Assembly: GCA_030340625.1 (NCBI GenBank)
Contig: JAOPHQ010006607.1
Location: forward strand, 16,001-80,000
DNA: 64,000 bases
Origin: Merluccius polli
Lineage: Eukaryota > Chordata > Actinopteri > Gadiformes > Merlucciidae
Reading direction: 5' to 3'
Shown here: positions 45,575 through 62,554 of the stretch, one piece after another
Layout: each line of letters starts with the position of its first letter
Numbering within the stretch: position 1 is the first letter of the stretch
The notes under the pieces: generated by a model
Told to the model about the DNA's origin: nothing
The model's input: only the letters and a program-made list of their open reading frames with translations
Database searches by the model: none
Translations under genes and position numbers: made by a program

Positions 45575-46408
45575 TTAAAGGTCCTGTAGACAACTTTTTT
45601 GCTTTAACGTATCAATATGAAGTAAATGTTGATTGCACAGTGTAATGGCTACAGAATAATGACACCATCTGCGTTTAGATTGGTTCCCTTAGCTTCCCTA
45701 TAAGCCTCGCTTTCACTATGCAGCTCTGTCTGCCACCGAGTACGATCTCCTGGGAAATATGCAGGCTCCATTTACCGCACAAAGAAAACGTGTCAACCAT
45801 TGCGCGTGCAACCAAACCAGGAGGAATAGCGCTTTTGTTTAACCCGGTAGCTATCCCCATTAGTTAACCCCCAGTCGTGGAAATGGCAGACAGTGGAACA
45901 ACCAAAGTAAAGCCAATCTGATGACACTACTTATCTGCATGCTACGTTTTTGCGTATACTACCTGAATAAACCTCATGTCGCGACTCGCCAGGCAATCCA
46001 GTCAGGCTACCAACTCAACTTTCTCAACACATACTAAATTATTTTTTTCTTCCCCCCACCCCGACGCCAACCCCTGCTGCCGATACTTGTTTGTGCGAAG
46101 CAATACTCCAACTATGGTATTACTATGCAATGCACATCCTTACAATAGGTTTTGCCTGTTCACAAATAAAATTATGCCAATTTCACTTTACCTCGTCATT
46201 GAACATGCTTCTTTCTTTATTATTTCCAAAGTGTTGATCTTTTCTTTGGCTGAGATTTCCAAATAAATGCGCATCTTGTGTTTGTGGTTGCTAGGCTTTG
46301 AGGAAACGGAATGCGATCCGGTTTGTCTTTGCGACAGCGGCGCAAAAATAATACCATTTTGAAACACTAGGGTGGGAAAAGTTGAAAAGTTGTCTACAGC
46401 CCATTTAA
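45575..46408. mobile_element. 826-bp MITE with TTAA target site
   Basis: TTAA at 45575-45578 and 46405-46408. The ends AGGTCCTGTAGACAACTTTT and AAAAGTTGTCTACAGCCCAT are inverted repeats with about four mismatches. TTAA duplications are typical of piggyBac and Kolobok elements. No transposase frame is visible. Confidence 0.8.
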
Positions 46409-49512
<3,104 letters not shown>

Positions 49513-50303
49513 TATTATACTTTTTTTTTTTCCCAAAGCGTTAATGTGTTTGAAAACCAAATCTGGCGAACTTATGAAATACAAGTAAATGTGCTCTATG
49601 GACACCTCATCTGTCTGTTTATTTCGCTGCATTGATTGCGGATCAAACTAAAAACAGAAGGATGTGTTCTGAACTATGAGCTCAGTGAAGCGTTACATTC
49701 CACACATGCAATGACTGAAAGCACACATGAGCACACTGGGATAATCGCATGCACGCACACATGCATACAATCCCGTGCACACACACGCACACATAAGCTG
49801 TGTATAAATGCTTACAGACCGAAATTATATAGCAGACATTGAGGCGGCATGTATCTCCTCTGTGTTAAGGAAGGAAATGGAAGAGAGGGTGCCTGTGAAT
49901 ACTGAGTGCTAGGCTAAATGTCAATGCTATTGAACAGGTTGTGCGAGACGGGCTCTGATGTTTTTATTTCCAAACCCTTGTCAAGCGATGCAAAGAGAGG
50001 GCTCATGAGATAATGGTGAAGGTTATAGTAGCCGTGCGTGTGTGTGTGTGCATTTCACAGTGTGCCGTTTCTTAAGAATCTGATCATGCATGCCTAGATC
50101 TGTTTTTTTGTGTATGCACAGAGGATTATGTGTATATAGGGAGTGAGGGTGGAGAGCGGTTGCAGGCGATCTTATAGCTGAAACAGTAACAGCTCACAGT
50201 CTCGGCAAAGAAAATGTCAACCACACCTTGAACGCCATTATTGTTATTTCTGTATACGTTTAATTTATTTTCAGCCACCATGTTCAACATGACAGCAAAC
50301 TCC

Positions 50304-50827
50304 TAGCCTGGCAAGCCAGACCTACATCAGAAAGATGTAAGGTCTGGCTCAGCTCCATTGGCAGTGTGGGCGGGATAAACGGTTGTCTTTCAAGTTCCCT
50401 CTGCATGCAATAGGATAGCGCCACAACCAATCAGAGCAACGAAGAAGGTGACGTAGTCAGAGCCGTCGCTCTGACTACGTAATTAATCAAAACTCCGAAT
50501 ACATATTTATTTTCGAGGAAAGACTTCAGTGCCGTTCTTTGTTCTTTTCTCAAATAAAATGTTAACTTCAAGTCTTGAAGAGTCGCGGCCAAAGCCGAGT
50601 CGAAAGACAACCGTTCGCCAGCAGCAGCAGCCATTGTTTACCTCTAACACGGAACCGTCGCAACTCTGTCGTCATGGTAGCCCGGCTTTCGACTCCACCC
50701 CTCACGCTGTGATTGGTCTGACATACTTGGTGTTCCCAGCACCAAAAAGCCGACGGAGCCGTGCTAGACCTACACTAGCTGCCAAATACATTTGCTGCCG
50801 CTAGGGGGTGTCTAGAGTTCTAGGCTA
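50304..50827 (-). mobile_element. Family Z MITE, copy 3
   Basis: A complete element of 524 bp with ends TAGCCTGGCAAGCCAGAC and ..GTTCTAGGCTA. The exact 9-bp duplication GCAAACTCC lies at 50295-50303 and 50828-50836. The minus-strand frame 50634-50431 (67 codons) repeats the RecQ-like N-terminal peptide of copy 1 with few changes (K7E, S27Y, V58T, V60L). The central hairpin arms are perfect, with loop CGTC against CGTT in copy 1 and AACG in copy 2. Confidence 0.92.
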
Positions 50828-50836
50828 GCAAACTCC

Positions 50837-50922
50837 CTCATTACCTTCATTTCACTCATGCATACACCTTCTGTGTCAAGCTATTATCACCTCATTTGTT
50901 CCATTTACACATCGTTCATGGG

Positions 50923-51004
<82 letters not shown>

Positions 51005-51885
51005 CAGTTCTTTCCTTCCAGAGTGTCGTTGTGTCAGTGCTTGTTGAGAGGCAGTGTGGCGGAGAGCTAGCAGGTGAATGCAGTCAAGGTTAGTCAACAA
51101 GCGCTGCATGGTCTTAAGAGCATTGGCTAACAATAGCCTTTTTTTCCTTCTGTCTGTCCTCACCCTAAACACAACTCCCTCACACACACACACACACACA
51201 CACAATGACCCCTCCCTACACCACAAACATACACCTCCCCACCTGCTTCAGTTGTTCCTGTCACTGTCCATCCCAGTGGAGCTTAGGGATCTGCTGCAAA
51301 CACTCCCCCATACTGTTTCTTATGTCTTCCTTGTGATGTCATCTGCAACACCCCCTTAACTAACCTCCCCCACCTACAGCCCTTCTCTATCTGCTATCAC
51401 ATGCTGACTATCTTTCTCCCTGCCTCACTCTCTTAAAATCGTCTACAAACATTGTTTCTTGTTTCCAATGTCTACTAGTTCAATGTGGAGTTCCTGTTTT
51501 TTTCCCTCCCTGTGTGTTCATCTTCACAGCCATCTGTCTATTTCTTTGTCATGCCATAACACACACATACACATGCAGGTAAATTGAACATGAAGGTGTG
51601 TGAAAATGTAATTATTGCTTGGCCATTTCTCCCATTAGAAAGGTAAGTAAGCGAGCGTGGCTCATATCCAAATGTCCACGGTGACATCAGCACTGAATCC
51701 AACGCTGATGTAGAGGGTGGGCTAGGCTGGTGTGTCATTCAAAGCGGGCTAGCAGGTCACTTAATGAGTTTAGTAATTGGCTTGCTGCGGCCCCTGCATG
51801 TCCCTGCCCTTCTCCTCCTCTCGACCCCCACCCTCTTCCTCCTGCTGATGTGTGCAGGAAATGGCAGCTTCATCTAGTGCTTCAC

Positions 51886-51945
<60 letters not shown>

Positions 51946-54900
51946 TCCCCTCCAGTAATTACAGTCAGTTTTCAGTACCATGTGTTTCTACTCTGCTTCT
52001 TTCTACTATTGTGCTTTGTCTCCCTTTCCTTTTGGCTCTTTCACTCACAATCGTTTTCTCTTCTGTTCTCCCACCCACCATGGCACAATAGGGATTCTCT
52101 GCATCACTAACAACATAACAGTAGAGAGTAACACTCCATAAAGCCTCTTGAATCACCGATGTTGACAGTAATGACAGGCGTCATCGTCTTAGCAAACAAT
52201 CCATATTTGCAGGCATTGCCGACTGCATTGTGTGCAAATTTGAGAACGTTGTCCTACCTCTAGGGACGAGGCTAAAAAAACAAAACCATAGGACGAACTG
52301 TACTTCTGACTCCTTAAGAGGCTGATTTGCGACGTTTGTGGTGTTCTCCCTAAATACTCATGTTGGAATCAATGCTACGTGAGCCACATACTTCATGTTT
52401 TTTTTTGCAGATGATTCCTTTGTTCAAACCAGTACAAAAGACAAATGCTTTATGGCTGCGCTAGCCATGATGAACAAAACTGCTGGTGTCCTTCGTCCCA
52501 CTCATCTCCATTTGTTCTAATTTCATACGTTTTTACTAATGATCTGGGGTGCACCGGTTAATGTAGATGTCTTTCAGAGCAAGGCTGCTGCTGCATGGCC
52601 ATCAATATAGTGGTTGATTTCTGAACGCTAGCAGAGCACTGAAGGCCAGAGCATGGCTAAGTGGATCCTCTTGACCTCACCACGGATCTCCAAACTCGTG
52701 GCTCCATGCTCAGTCCCACAGAATAACCGAATGAGACAAATCTCAAAGCGCCCTCTGAACACCCTGCCTGCATTCTGCCTTATGAATAATGCATCCTTTT
52801 GTCACTATAGCTTATGCAGACAAGTTGACTGGCTGGCTGACTGGGGTGATTGGGTTTTAATTAATAATTAATTGAAATCATTAAAATCTATTTTGTACCG
52901 CTTTACCAGGGAATCTTGATATTTTATTGGTTATACAATTTTGCAATATAAAGCAAAACAAAAACACAAAAAATAGTTAAACCACACATGGCATAAATTA
53001 CATTGTTTAAATGCTGTGGACATTGCACATGCAAAGGAGGGTGTTTTTTTGTTCTGTTTTTTTTTTGTGCTTTTGCACAGCAACAGTAAGAGATTGCACT
53101 TCCACTCTGTGTCCATGGGGTGGCAGTCTTTTTAAGGTAAGGGCAGCCATGTGCTGTGTGTGAAATGAAGCAGTAACTGGCTATCTTGAGTAGATTAGTG
53201 GAGTGATACTCGCCACATGAAAACCCCCGCAGCTCAAAAAACAGTGTCTCCTTTTTGCCCCTATGCTCATGCCACTTGTGGGCAAACACAAGGCAGTGTC
53301 TATGTGACTGTACGTCACTTTGAAAAACCTGTTTGCCATTTAGTTTAATTTAACTTCTGGAATCAACTCTCTCTAATTGGTTCCAGAGCTGTGTTGCTAT
53401 GTCAAACACACACACACACACACACACACTCATGCACTAATACAACACGCACACACGTACAATGTTTATTTTCCTTTCCCTGTCTTTGTTCACAATAGGA
53501 TCAGGCTCAAATGTAAACTTCCTCTTTTGCACCAGATCTCTCTCGCTCTCTCTTGCTCTCCTGAAAAGTGTTCAGTCCTGTTTCTCTGTGTGTACGCCCT
53601 GTGAACTGCTCTTTTATTTAGATGAATGGCAGCCTGTTTTGCCTGGAGACTCAGACAGACATAGACAGTCCCATGTAAGTACCTAAAAGAATGTCAGTGG
53701 AAAAAAAACCCAGGGAGCTCCGTGAGCCTCGATGATATGTCTGACGTGCGCACGCTCATGTGTCCACTACTTGCAGACGTGTCTTAAAATTTGATGTGTA
53801 ACCGCTCCTAGTGATTTGAATAATTTAGATCTCTCAGACCCAGGATTGTTGTGTTTTCATGTATGTTGCTTTGGCCTTTGGTCATTCTTCTTTGGTCATT
53901 CTTCTCAGCGGACAAAGACCTATTGGTTTGACGAATGAAGGGGCCTAAATCATGGGCCTGATAAATCAACAGCAGGGCATGATCTTATCAAATAAATCAT
54001 GTTCTGTTTTTTAAACTAATGTATTATGGCAAAGTTACCTATATTTGATTCATTTATTCACCTGATGTCCACTACCTTGATCTCTAATGCAGTTTCAATT
54101 GGGCAAAACATGTTTTTATGTGCAATAGTTCTACCAAATTGCTGTGAGCAAATCTCACTCTCATTGAAGTTGGTGTAACTTGGCAAGTAGAATAAACATG
54201 TGTAACCTACAAGTGTGTTGGTATTCAGCATTTTGCAAGACAAAGCCAAATGTGACCGTGAATAGCTATGTAAACAAGACTACTATGTCAGCCTAGTTCT
54301 TTTGACTAATTGCCTCAAATGGAAGTCTTGCGTTGCTTTGTGCACATTTTACAACTGCGTTAATGATGCCAAATAATGGCTTGCTAGGTAGCAGCCTAAT
54401 TACCAACCCCCCTGGAACGGGCTGGTTTGTGCCTTTGTCTGGCTCAATTGTCTCAGATGGATGTCTTGATTTCCAGTTAGGCTTTTGTCTCCCTTCTAGG
54501 CTTTGTGTTTGAATGTTAAAATAGTATAGCATTGCATTTTCCCCAACTAATATTCCTTCCAGTATTGATGGGGTTAGGCTGTGTTTGGTGTTTCTTTAGC
54601 TGTAATAACACCTCTACTAATGAATTTTTCTACACACAAGGTAACCATAAGTTAACCATATTTAGTAATGCTCTCACATGATTTTCGTGGGGAGATGGAA
54701 GAGAATAATTTTCATTGCATTTCCTTTCCTGACTGCCTGCAGGGCAATTCTTATTTGTTATAGTCATATAAAAAAAAAAAATTCCGCTCACGCCCTGTCT
54801 AAAAGCTACATGTCATGACTCTGTGGTGGTAAAACGATAACTTCTAACTGCCGGTATCATTGGAATTTGTCTTACGGATAAAAACCAACAACACCACCAT

Positions 54901-57900
54901 GGCACCCCAGTGTTAGTTGCTCACTTTGAGTATCGGTGTAGTGAGCAGTAGGTTATGGGCTCAGAGGAATGGCTGCTATTTGTGTTGTAAATATGAGGAA
55001 GAGACTTCCTACACTGGAGGACAGTTCTGCTGCTGCAGCTAGATGAAGAGGTTTTCCGAAGCCCTCAGAGTGAAAATAAACTTTAAGATGCCTTGTGAGC
55101 CGTGGTGGCGGTCATGGATTTGATATCACTCTTTTTACTGTTTACTTCCAATCAGCACTTCAGAAGTCTGTCTGAAGAGTTGGTTCACATTCCCCTTCAT
55201 CAGTCTTTATAAGTACAGGACCAGGGCTTACATTGTTAGCCATTGTTTATCTTTTAAAGATCAAAGACCAAAGATGGCTAGAGTTTCTATAGATAACACT
55301 TATCTTAGATTTTGGTGCGTCTCTGTGTTGTCTATTACCAAGGAGGTGTTAGGAGTGTTAAGATTTTGTCATGGTAAGAGGAAAGTCTACTTCTAGTTGT
55401 ACATCCTTCCCCCAGTCAGACACACACAGCCAACCCACTCACAGCACACACACTCCCCTGTCCTTATGCTTCCCAAAAAAACTTTTTTTCTTGTCTGCTG
55501 GATACATGCAGGTAGTAAATGAAGTTGCTAGATATAAGTGCTTAAGAGGGCAGCGCCCCCAAGGCTTGCCAAGTCTCCTGGGCGCTTGGCTCACTCATCC
55601 ATTTCACCATTTTCTGTTGTCTCAGCTACTAGCTGACTTATTTGTATTTGCCTGTCTCTCATCCTCGTCCACTGCGCTTGCCACCTCCGAGTAGTTTGTT
55701 TTTCTCCAGCGTCGAGTAATCAGACCAAAGCAAACAGTGTGTGTCGGTCCTTGCTTTTGTTAAGTATTTATTATTAATGAGTGTGAGTGGCTACAGAAAT
55801 CCTATAAACATACTGTAGCTGGAGTCATTGGAGACAAAGAGGAAGGTGCACTGCCCTGGGATGAAACGAACAGTAAAAACATTCAGAAATGTAGGTTTGT
55901 GGGTTTATTTATTTAGGTCAGCTAGGACAGGTGATCTTTTTGCAACCTTTGTTCCTTTAGAAAACCCTCCGATGTTTGTTCCTACACAGAAGAAGAACAT
56001 GCGGCGAGAGTGTGTCTTTGAGCGACAAACCGTTTTGTAAGATTTGATTACAGAGCAAGACACCAGGAACTGTAGCTGTAAAAATAAATAAATAAATAAA
56101 TAAAGGGAACGGAGGGGGTGCTAAGGGTAAACGGTATTGTGATGGCCCATTTGAATGCTTACCCAAATTGAATAGACACAGTCAGCTACCCCAGATACAT
56201 GCTTAGGCCTGTAGAATGCAGAGTGCTCCGCTTGTAACCGCACCGGTTGTCTCCTTTCATTATCGGTTAATGGTGCCCAACTTGACAGAGCCATGTGATA
56301 AACAGAGGAGCTGTGAAATCCTGGAGGTGGAGTTCTCGTCTGCCTAATAATGGGATCTCATCTGCCGGGGAAGGAAGGAGGGGAGATTGCACCACCGGTA
56401 GCCAATCGAGCGGTGCGCTGCTGCCTTGCACAGCCTGAGGAGAGAGGGCTCATGGTGGTACACGTAGCCGTCTCTGCTTTCTCCCTGCCTTGGCTGTAAA
56501 CCTCAAATGGGTGGTTTGTACAATGACTATTGAATATTTTCTTTTCTTTTCTTTTTTTTTTTCCATCATTCACTTTTTGAGATGGGTGTAAAATCCCCTT
56601 ACAATGGAAATGATGGTCTTTTTTTGTTGAGCACCAGGGAGGCAGAGATGAGAGGCTTTTTCATGTTTCTTCTAAGCTCACCCTCTTATTTACAATGGGA
56701 TGAAAAATAATTGATCTTTGTCAGGGTCGACACTGCACCATCCATATTTGTTATTGATCCATTTTGTGAATAAGGAAGTCGAACAGACTGAGTGTAGCTT
56801 GTCTGTTTAGTATATGTAAATATGACATTGATCCTGTGAAATGTATACAAAGTCTGATAAGGGGAGGAGCTGTGACTGCTGTACTGGTGTGTGTGGGTGT
56901 GTTTGGGGGTGGGGTGGAGTATAGGACACCTCCAGGCTGGCCTGTGGTGTGAGAAAAGGTTTTCTAGCACTTTAGCATGGGGGAATCCCCCCCCCCCCCC
57001 CCCCCCCCCCCCTTTGAAAGCGAAGGCAGCAAACATGGTTTGTAGTACAATGAAAGACCCCCCACACATCACCCTGGCCTAAACTCAATTCTTATTGATC
57101 CCAGCAGCCTGCCCTCCATGCACATGTTTGTCTTTAGTGCCAAAAGAGCCTGATGCGCGCGCTATTTGCTTGAGGTAATTGGATTCTGACGGTGATCCAA
57201 TATCGTATTTTAGACAATGAAAATGTGTCAAGCTACTTGCTTAGTGGAATGAAAATCACCCTATTAATTTCATAACATAATGCGGCCTGTCCTTGTTTTC
57301 CTGCTCCTCTGATCGTGGGTGGGTGTGTGCAATGGCCAGATTTCTTCATTAGAACTGAGAGGATTTAGATTAATAGCAAAGAGCTGTAGCTTTATCATCA
57401 GAAATGGTGAGACCTTAAAAAAAAAATCATTTTGAGTAGTATGTGTGTAGTGTGTGCCACAGTACTAGCCAACTATTTAAATCCAGCCCACAAGAACAAA
57501 ATATTGCTAATGGACTATTCAGATTATTTTCCTCCGCTTGTTCCTGACATTTTAATGGGTGGATTGAATAATTAATTCATTATCTAAAAATGCAAATGAG
57601 CTCTCAGAGCCTGAGCAGCATTCAGTAGCCTACCTCTTGTGTGTGTTTCAGCAGATGCATGGCCCGTTTTCTCTTCAGCTACACGCTCGCTATCATATAA
57701 CCCTAATCCCTTTATTTTATATTTTCAACTATCCATCTGCAACGCCTTTACATTGTCCTATTTGACTAATCACATTTTTGCTGTGGGAATTTTCTTTTCA
57801 GGAAAAGCGTTGTGGACATAGTCTCTGACTAGTGGGGGGAACAGCACCTTTTTAATAAGTGCATCATTGTGTGGTCTACTCGTACTGTGACTGCATATTT

Positions 57901-58200
57901 CCTCCCAACACATCACATCCCTCCGGGCTGTCATCAATCAGCGGCCCCATTGGCGATCCTTTGTCCCGTCGATCACGTGAATCCAGTCCGTGTTTTGTTT
58001 CGCCCGTGTTGTTAGCGTGGTGGGGGTGGAAGGGAGTATTCCTCCTCCACCACCAGTGTCTGGATAAAGAAAGACTAGGTCAGCCATGTGGATGCGTCTG
58101 TTGAACAGCTGAAGAGGGGAGGGGGGGGGGGTTAGCGAGACCGAGGGAGTGATAGGTACAACGTGAAGTGTGTGTGTGCACACGAAGGGGTGGGGGGAGA
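50837..58200. other. Mostly unique non-coding sequence upstream of the CpG-rich exon
   Basis: No supported exon. Simple repeats include GT (50926-51001), CA (51180-51204), CT (51890-51941), CA (53407-53430), AAAT (56082-56103) and a C-run (56989-57012). The low transposon content would fit a regulatory domain. Confidence 0.45.
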
Positions 58201-58290
58201 TAGAGAGAGGGGGCGTGCGCGTCTGTGTGTGCGCGCGCGCGTGTTTCTGTGTGTGTGTCTGTGTGAGAGAGTGTGTGTGTGACTTAGTGA
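58200..58290 (+). promoter_or_regulatory. CpG-rich, GT-rich probable promoter region
   Basis: CG-containing GT/GC alternation (gcgcgcgcg near 58229-58241) directly precedes a CpG-dense exon-like segment. No TATA box is obvious. This is inferred from position and composition only. Confidence 0.35.
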
Positions 58291-58807
58291 GTGTGTGTGT
58301 GAGTGTGTGAGAGAGGAAAAGAAGAAGCGGAGCCTGTAAACGGCGAACTCACTGATTTCCTATCCCTCGGACTAAACCGCGATACTTTTCACGTCGGCGT
58401 CGTAGGACGAAACGCGGCGGCGAGATGGACTAGAGAGGGAAGCGGCCACCTTTTTTTACGGACAGCGTGGTGGCGTGGCGGGTTTTTTTTCTACGCGAAC
58501 ATATTAAGTGAAGTGAAACCTCGTCTTTTGTTGTGGCAAGTGTTCACCCCCCCACACACACACCCCCACCGCACCGCACGAGCAGTGGCTTTTCCTCTGC
58601 CTCCCCCACACTCCCCCCAACACACTCCCCCACCAGCACCACCAAGGATAAAGTGTTGGGACCGCTCAGTCCCGCTGCTTGGACCGGCTCCAGGACTACA
58701 AGTTGTCCGGGTCGCGTGGGGCAGGGATAGCGTGGAGGAGGTGGTGGAGGTGGAGGAGTTGGGTTTGCAGCGGTGGTTGGGACTCTCTACAATCACCAGA
58801 CTGGCGG
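58290..58807 (+). other. Probable non-coding first exon (CpG island) of a vertebrate gene
   Basis: The segment is CpG-dense against a CpG-poor background. It ends at CTGGCGG followed by GTGAGTAG, a strong consensus splice donor (intron from 58808). It contains an upstream ATG at 58425 followed immediately by GAC TAG, a two-codon uORF typical of 5' leaders. An open frame 58303-58815 exists, but it has low-complexity Pro/Ser/His composition and reads through the donor, so I do not call it coding. The coding exons would lie beyond the window on the plus strand. The gene cannot be named. Confidence 0.5.
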
Positions 58808-58898
58808 GTGAGTAGTTGAATGCGAGGAGGGGGGGGGGAGGGAGAGAGAGGGAGGGAGGGGGTGTGGGAAATAAAGGGAAGGAATGTCGGCATATTTA

Positions 58899-58899
<1 letters not shown>

Positions 58900-58957
<58 letters not shown>

Positions 58958-58961
58958 GGGG
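58900..58961. repeat. (GT)n(G)n compound tract
   Basis: About 20 GT units followed by about 22 G. Confidence 0.96.
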
Positions 58962-59658
58962 GTGAAGCCACTGCCATTTACACTGTTTTTTAAAAAGAGC
59001 GTGCGTTTAATGAAAACAAACGGGAAGCCTCGCTGACCCTGGAGTCAGATGTGTTGTAATGCTCCGCCGCTTTCGGGAAGTTTGCTGCATTGTTGTAAAC
59101 TTTGTGTGACTTTGTGTCTCTCTGCTGTGTGTGTGTCTTTCTGCTGAGTGTGGCGTAGACCTTCAACAACCCCTGTGACATAGCAAGCACTTTACATGAA
59201 TGTGAATATATATGCATATATAACATAACTACGACACGTTTTTTTTTCCCCTCATTTAAAAGTCATTTACTCAAAGGCTGTCGTTACTCTGTTGTTACAC
59301 TGTTATTGGACTCCCAAGAAATGTTGCTTGACACTAGGAAGGTGTTGAGACCCAGATCTAGATGAGTCAGCCATACGTACACTTTAGGGAATTTCCACAG
59401 TTTCTCGTTTATTTGCGCTGTGTGTGAAGCAGTTGACTGTTGGATGTGTGGAGAGAGAGACACAGAGAGAGAGAGAGAAAGCAGTTGTTGACAATGTAAG
59501 TAACAATTAAAACAATGGACGTGGCCCTGGTAGTCACAGCTTTCTGCCAAACTGTTGAATGACCTTCGTATTACATTTAACTTATTCCCTGCTCTGACCC
59601 ACCAGGTACATACAGCCTTCACTATGGGAATGTTTTCATAGAGCAAGCAAGCACTTCT

Positions 59659-59704
59659 GTGTGTGTGTGTGTGTGTGTGTGTGTTGGGGGGGGGGGGGGG
59701 GGGG
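59659..59704. repeat. (GT)n(G)n compound tract
   Basis: A GT run followed by about 20 G. Confidence 0.95.
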
Positions 59705-62554
59705 TTTACAGCTTAGAGATTTGGAAGCAGGCCACACTTTTTTTTTTTGTCTCGCTTTGTCTGCTTATCTGGTGTTTTTTCTCATTCATAGAGAGGGGAG
59801 GGGGTTGTTGTGTATTTAAATTGCTGTAAAATCGGTCTTAGTACATTTTCATGTGACTACAGTCCCCAGGGCAGCCGGCCACATAAGCACAAAAAAGCCC
59901 TAGCCTTGCATCTAGATTCATATTAAGGTAGCGGTGGGCTGTTTCATTTGTCATCAGCGTTAAAAACAACAACAAATCAATCATTAATGAAGATCTCCTT
60001 CCACGTTCTTATTTTAAAAAGCCATTCATAGGGACTGTTGCTCTGCTAATTGTTAAGAGATAATCTTCTCAGTGCGCCACCCTCCAGTGGCATTGTTTTT
60101 TGTTGCCTGTAAACTGAGAAGTAACCTCCAGCTTTAATGATTCAAATGTTATTAATCCACTTGAGTGGGATGGCACGCATGCATGCACGCACACACGCAC
60201 ACACGATGACCAGGGCTTGAAAGGTACAGCTAAACATATTGGTTGTTTAATACAATGCTACTAATAATACAACCCAGTTCACTTTTGCACCTAAATGCTC
60301 TGCTCTTGTGGGGTGTTTTTTTCCCAAACAGGATTTGGGAAGAAATAGGCCCCTGGGCTCAATTAGCATATCAATAGAATCAGTGTAATGGTTTAGGCTG
60401 AATCATGTGTTGGGTACAAACAAAGGTCTAAGGGGAAGTGAAGGCCAAATGCACCCGACCACAGGGTGAAATTGGACATCTATAACCTGTTCCTCTGTCA
60501 AGTACATACTTGAAATAAAGACACCCAACCCTAGAAGTAGCAGAACCTTCTTTGTTTCACAACTGTAGATTGAATTAGTGTGGAAATGGTCAATCCTCTT
60601 AATGGAGTTGCGCACAAGAGCTGGAGTTGAGCAGCTGTAAGGGATTTGTAAGGGGAGTGTTGTAAAGGTTCGCTAGCAGATGAAGGAAAAAAAACCCGGC
60701 AAAGTCCTAAATCTTCAATCAACATGTATAGACTGCCATTATGTTCTCAGTGTTGTCGTACATCATCTGCTTTGCAGCACGCTGTGCTCATGTCTGTGGG
60801 AAATGTCGGATGTGTAATTTGATCTCCGTCTGAGTGCACTGCCTGTGTTGTCGATTCATGTACACCCTGGGAAGGATAAGCATAGTGAGTCACTTCTCAT
60901 TGCAAATACAGTTTTCACAACTGGCTGAGTACAGAAAGCTCACACACATACGCACACAAATACACATGTGCACATAATGTTCACCTCTAAGCAATGTGAT
61001 GAGCTGTACTTGGATCAAAGCTTGTTTCTGACCTGACCTGGTGGAGGGGGAAGCTTCATAGAGGATATTTTAACGGCTGTCTTGCTGCTCAGAGGCTGCT
61101 GTGTGTTTGACATGGCATTGGGAAAATGTTCTTTAATTTGCTCGCATGATGGCCCTCTCTGGGATTGCACCATGCGGGTCTCAACCCCCCCCTCCCCCAC
61201 CCCCTTTTTTTCTCTGTGTGCGGGGGTGATGGTGCTACATGGCTGACAGGAAAGCATTTGGTGGTTTGTCTTTGTGTGTGTGTCTGTTGTTTTTTCTTCA
61301 ACATCATGATGTAATGTGCAGGGCTGTGGAGTAAACAAGTTGTGCTGAATGGGATTTCTACGACCCCTTTTTATGTGACTAACACACCTTGGTAAAGCTA
61401 GGTGGCTTTTCTCCATAATTCAGGTACTGAATACTGGTACTAGCCTACATGACGCAACTTTATTCCAATGTAATTACACAGAAACAACGTGATCGCATTG
61501 TTATACGCCGTGACTGAGAACAGATGTGCAGATTTGAAAGGGAGGGCTTCAAATTGCAAGGCTTTCGGCTTTCGGCTGATCACATCAAACCATGCGCAGC
61601 AGCTGCATTTAAACCCTCTAGCTCCTAGACCTGTCGGAATGTGGCTTACTGCACAGCCCAAAACCCCCTTCAAAGGTGTAACACCCAGTCACCATCCTCA
61701 CAATACTGAAAGAGCAGCCCTGTCACGAAGCCCTGTGTAAAATCAATCAGATCCAATGGCTTCCACACCGTTGTCGGTTCCATTCTCGCCCCCTTTCATA
61801 GATCCATACACGGTGGTTTTTCAAAACCACTGCTATATTACTTGGTTCGTTTTTAGGGGGGTTCCTTAGATAGTTTTCATTTCTAAATGGAACCTCTTAG
61901 CCTAGCTTGTCAGCCCTTGACCTGTTGTCCTTGTCTTGTACCAGGGATCCATTTGGAATACATTAACTGACATAAAAGGCGAAATGGTGGTGGTGGTGCA
62001 GCCAAGGTGTTGGTACCCTCTGGTGGGTGACGACTGGAATGGGGAGTAATAGGGGAGTGCTTCTATTCGTCACACACAATGCCATTCGATTCCTGTATTG
62101 CAGAGAGGATAGACTCCTTTAGAGCTTGTTTAAACCCAAAGACCCTCTCTATTTTCTTTTCCCCTGTGCGCCCCATGTCAGTGGCTTCTTAAAGCAGCTG
62201 AGCCCATGGGAGTGCACTTTCACACATGTTAGGGGGAAATCTGGCCTTGTTAATTCAGCGCATGGTCATAAAGTGGAATGGCAGCAATGGAGCAAGCGCT
62301 TACTCTGCTCGCTCTCAACACTGGTGTGTGTGTGTGTGTCCGTGTCCTCACATTGTGTCCTCGATGGTTGACTCTGACACAGGCTGTAGTACACTATAGC
62401 CACAGACATCTGATGAGCACGCCTTAACGTTTTAATATAAATTGTGTGTTTTAAGTATTTGTTTTTTCGCTATATCAATGTGACCTTTTTTTATGGTAAT
62501 TATTGTGTTGCGATTATATAAAGGTTCTTAATGCTTGTGGGATATACGGAAATG

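Larger units (their letters stand above)
58808..62424 (+). other. Start of the presumed first intron; unique sequence with simple repeats
   Basis: It begins with the donor GTGAGTAG. It contains (GT)n(G)n at 58900-58961 and again at 59659-59704, a GA-rich patch near 59450-59480 and a GT run near 62322-62338. No exon could be supported. Confidence 0.4.

Noticed and set aside
58303..58815. 170-codon plus-strand ORF in the CpG-rich segment
   Set aside because: Low-complexity composition, runs across the consensus splice donor, no domain recognised. It is better explained as 5' leader.
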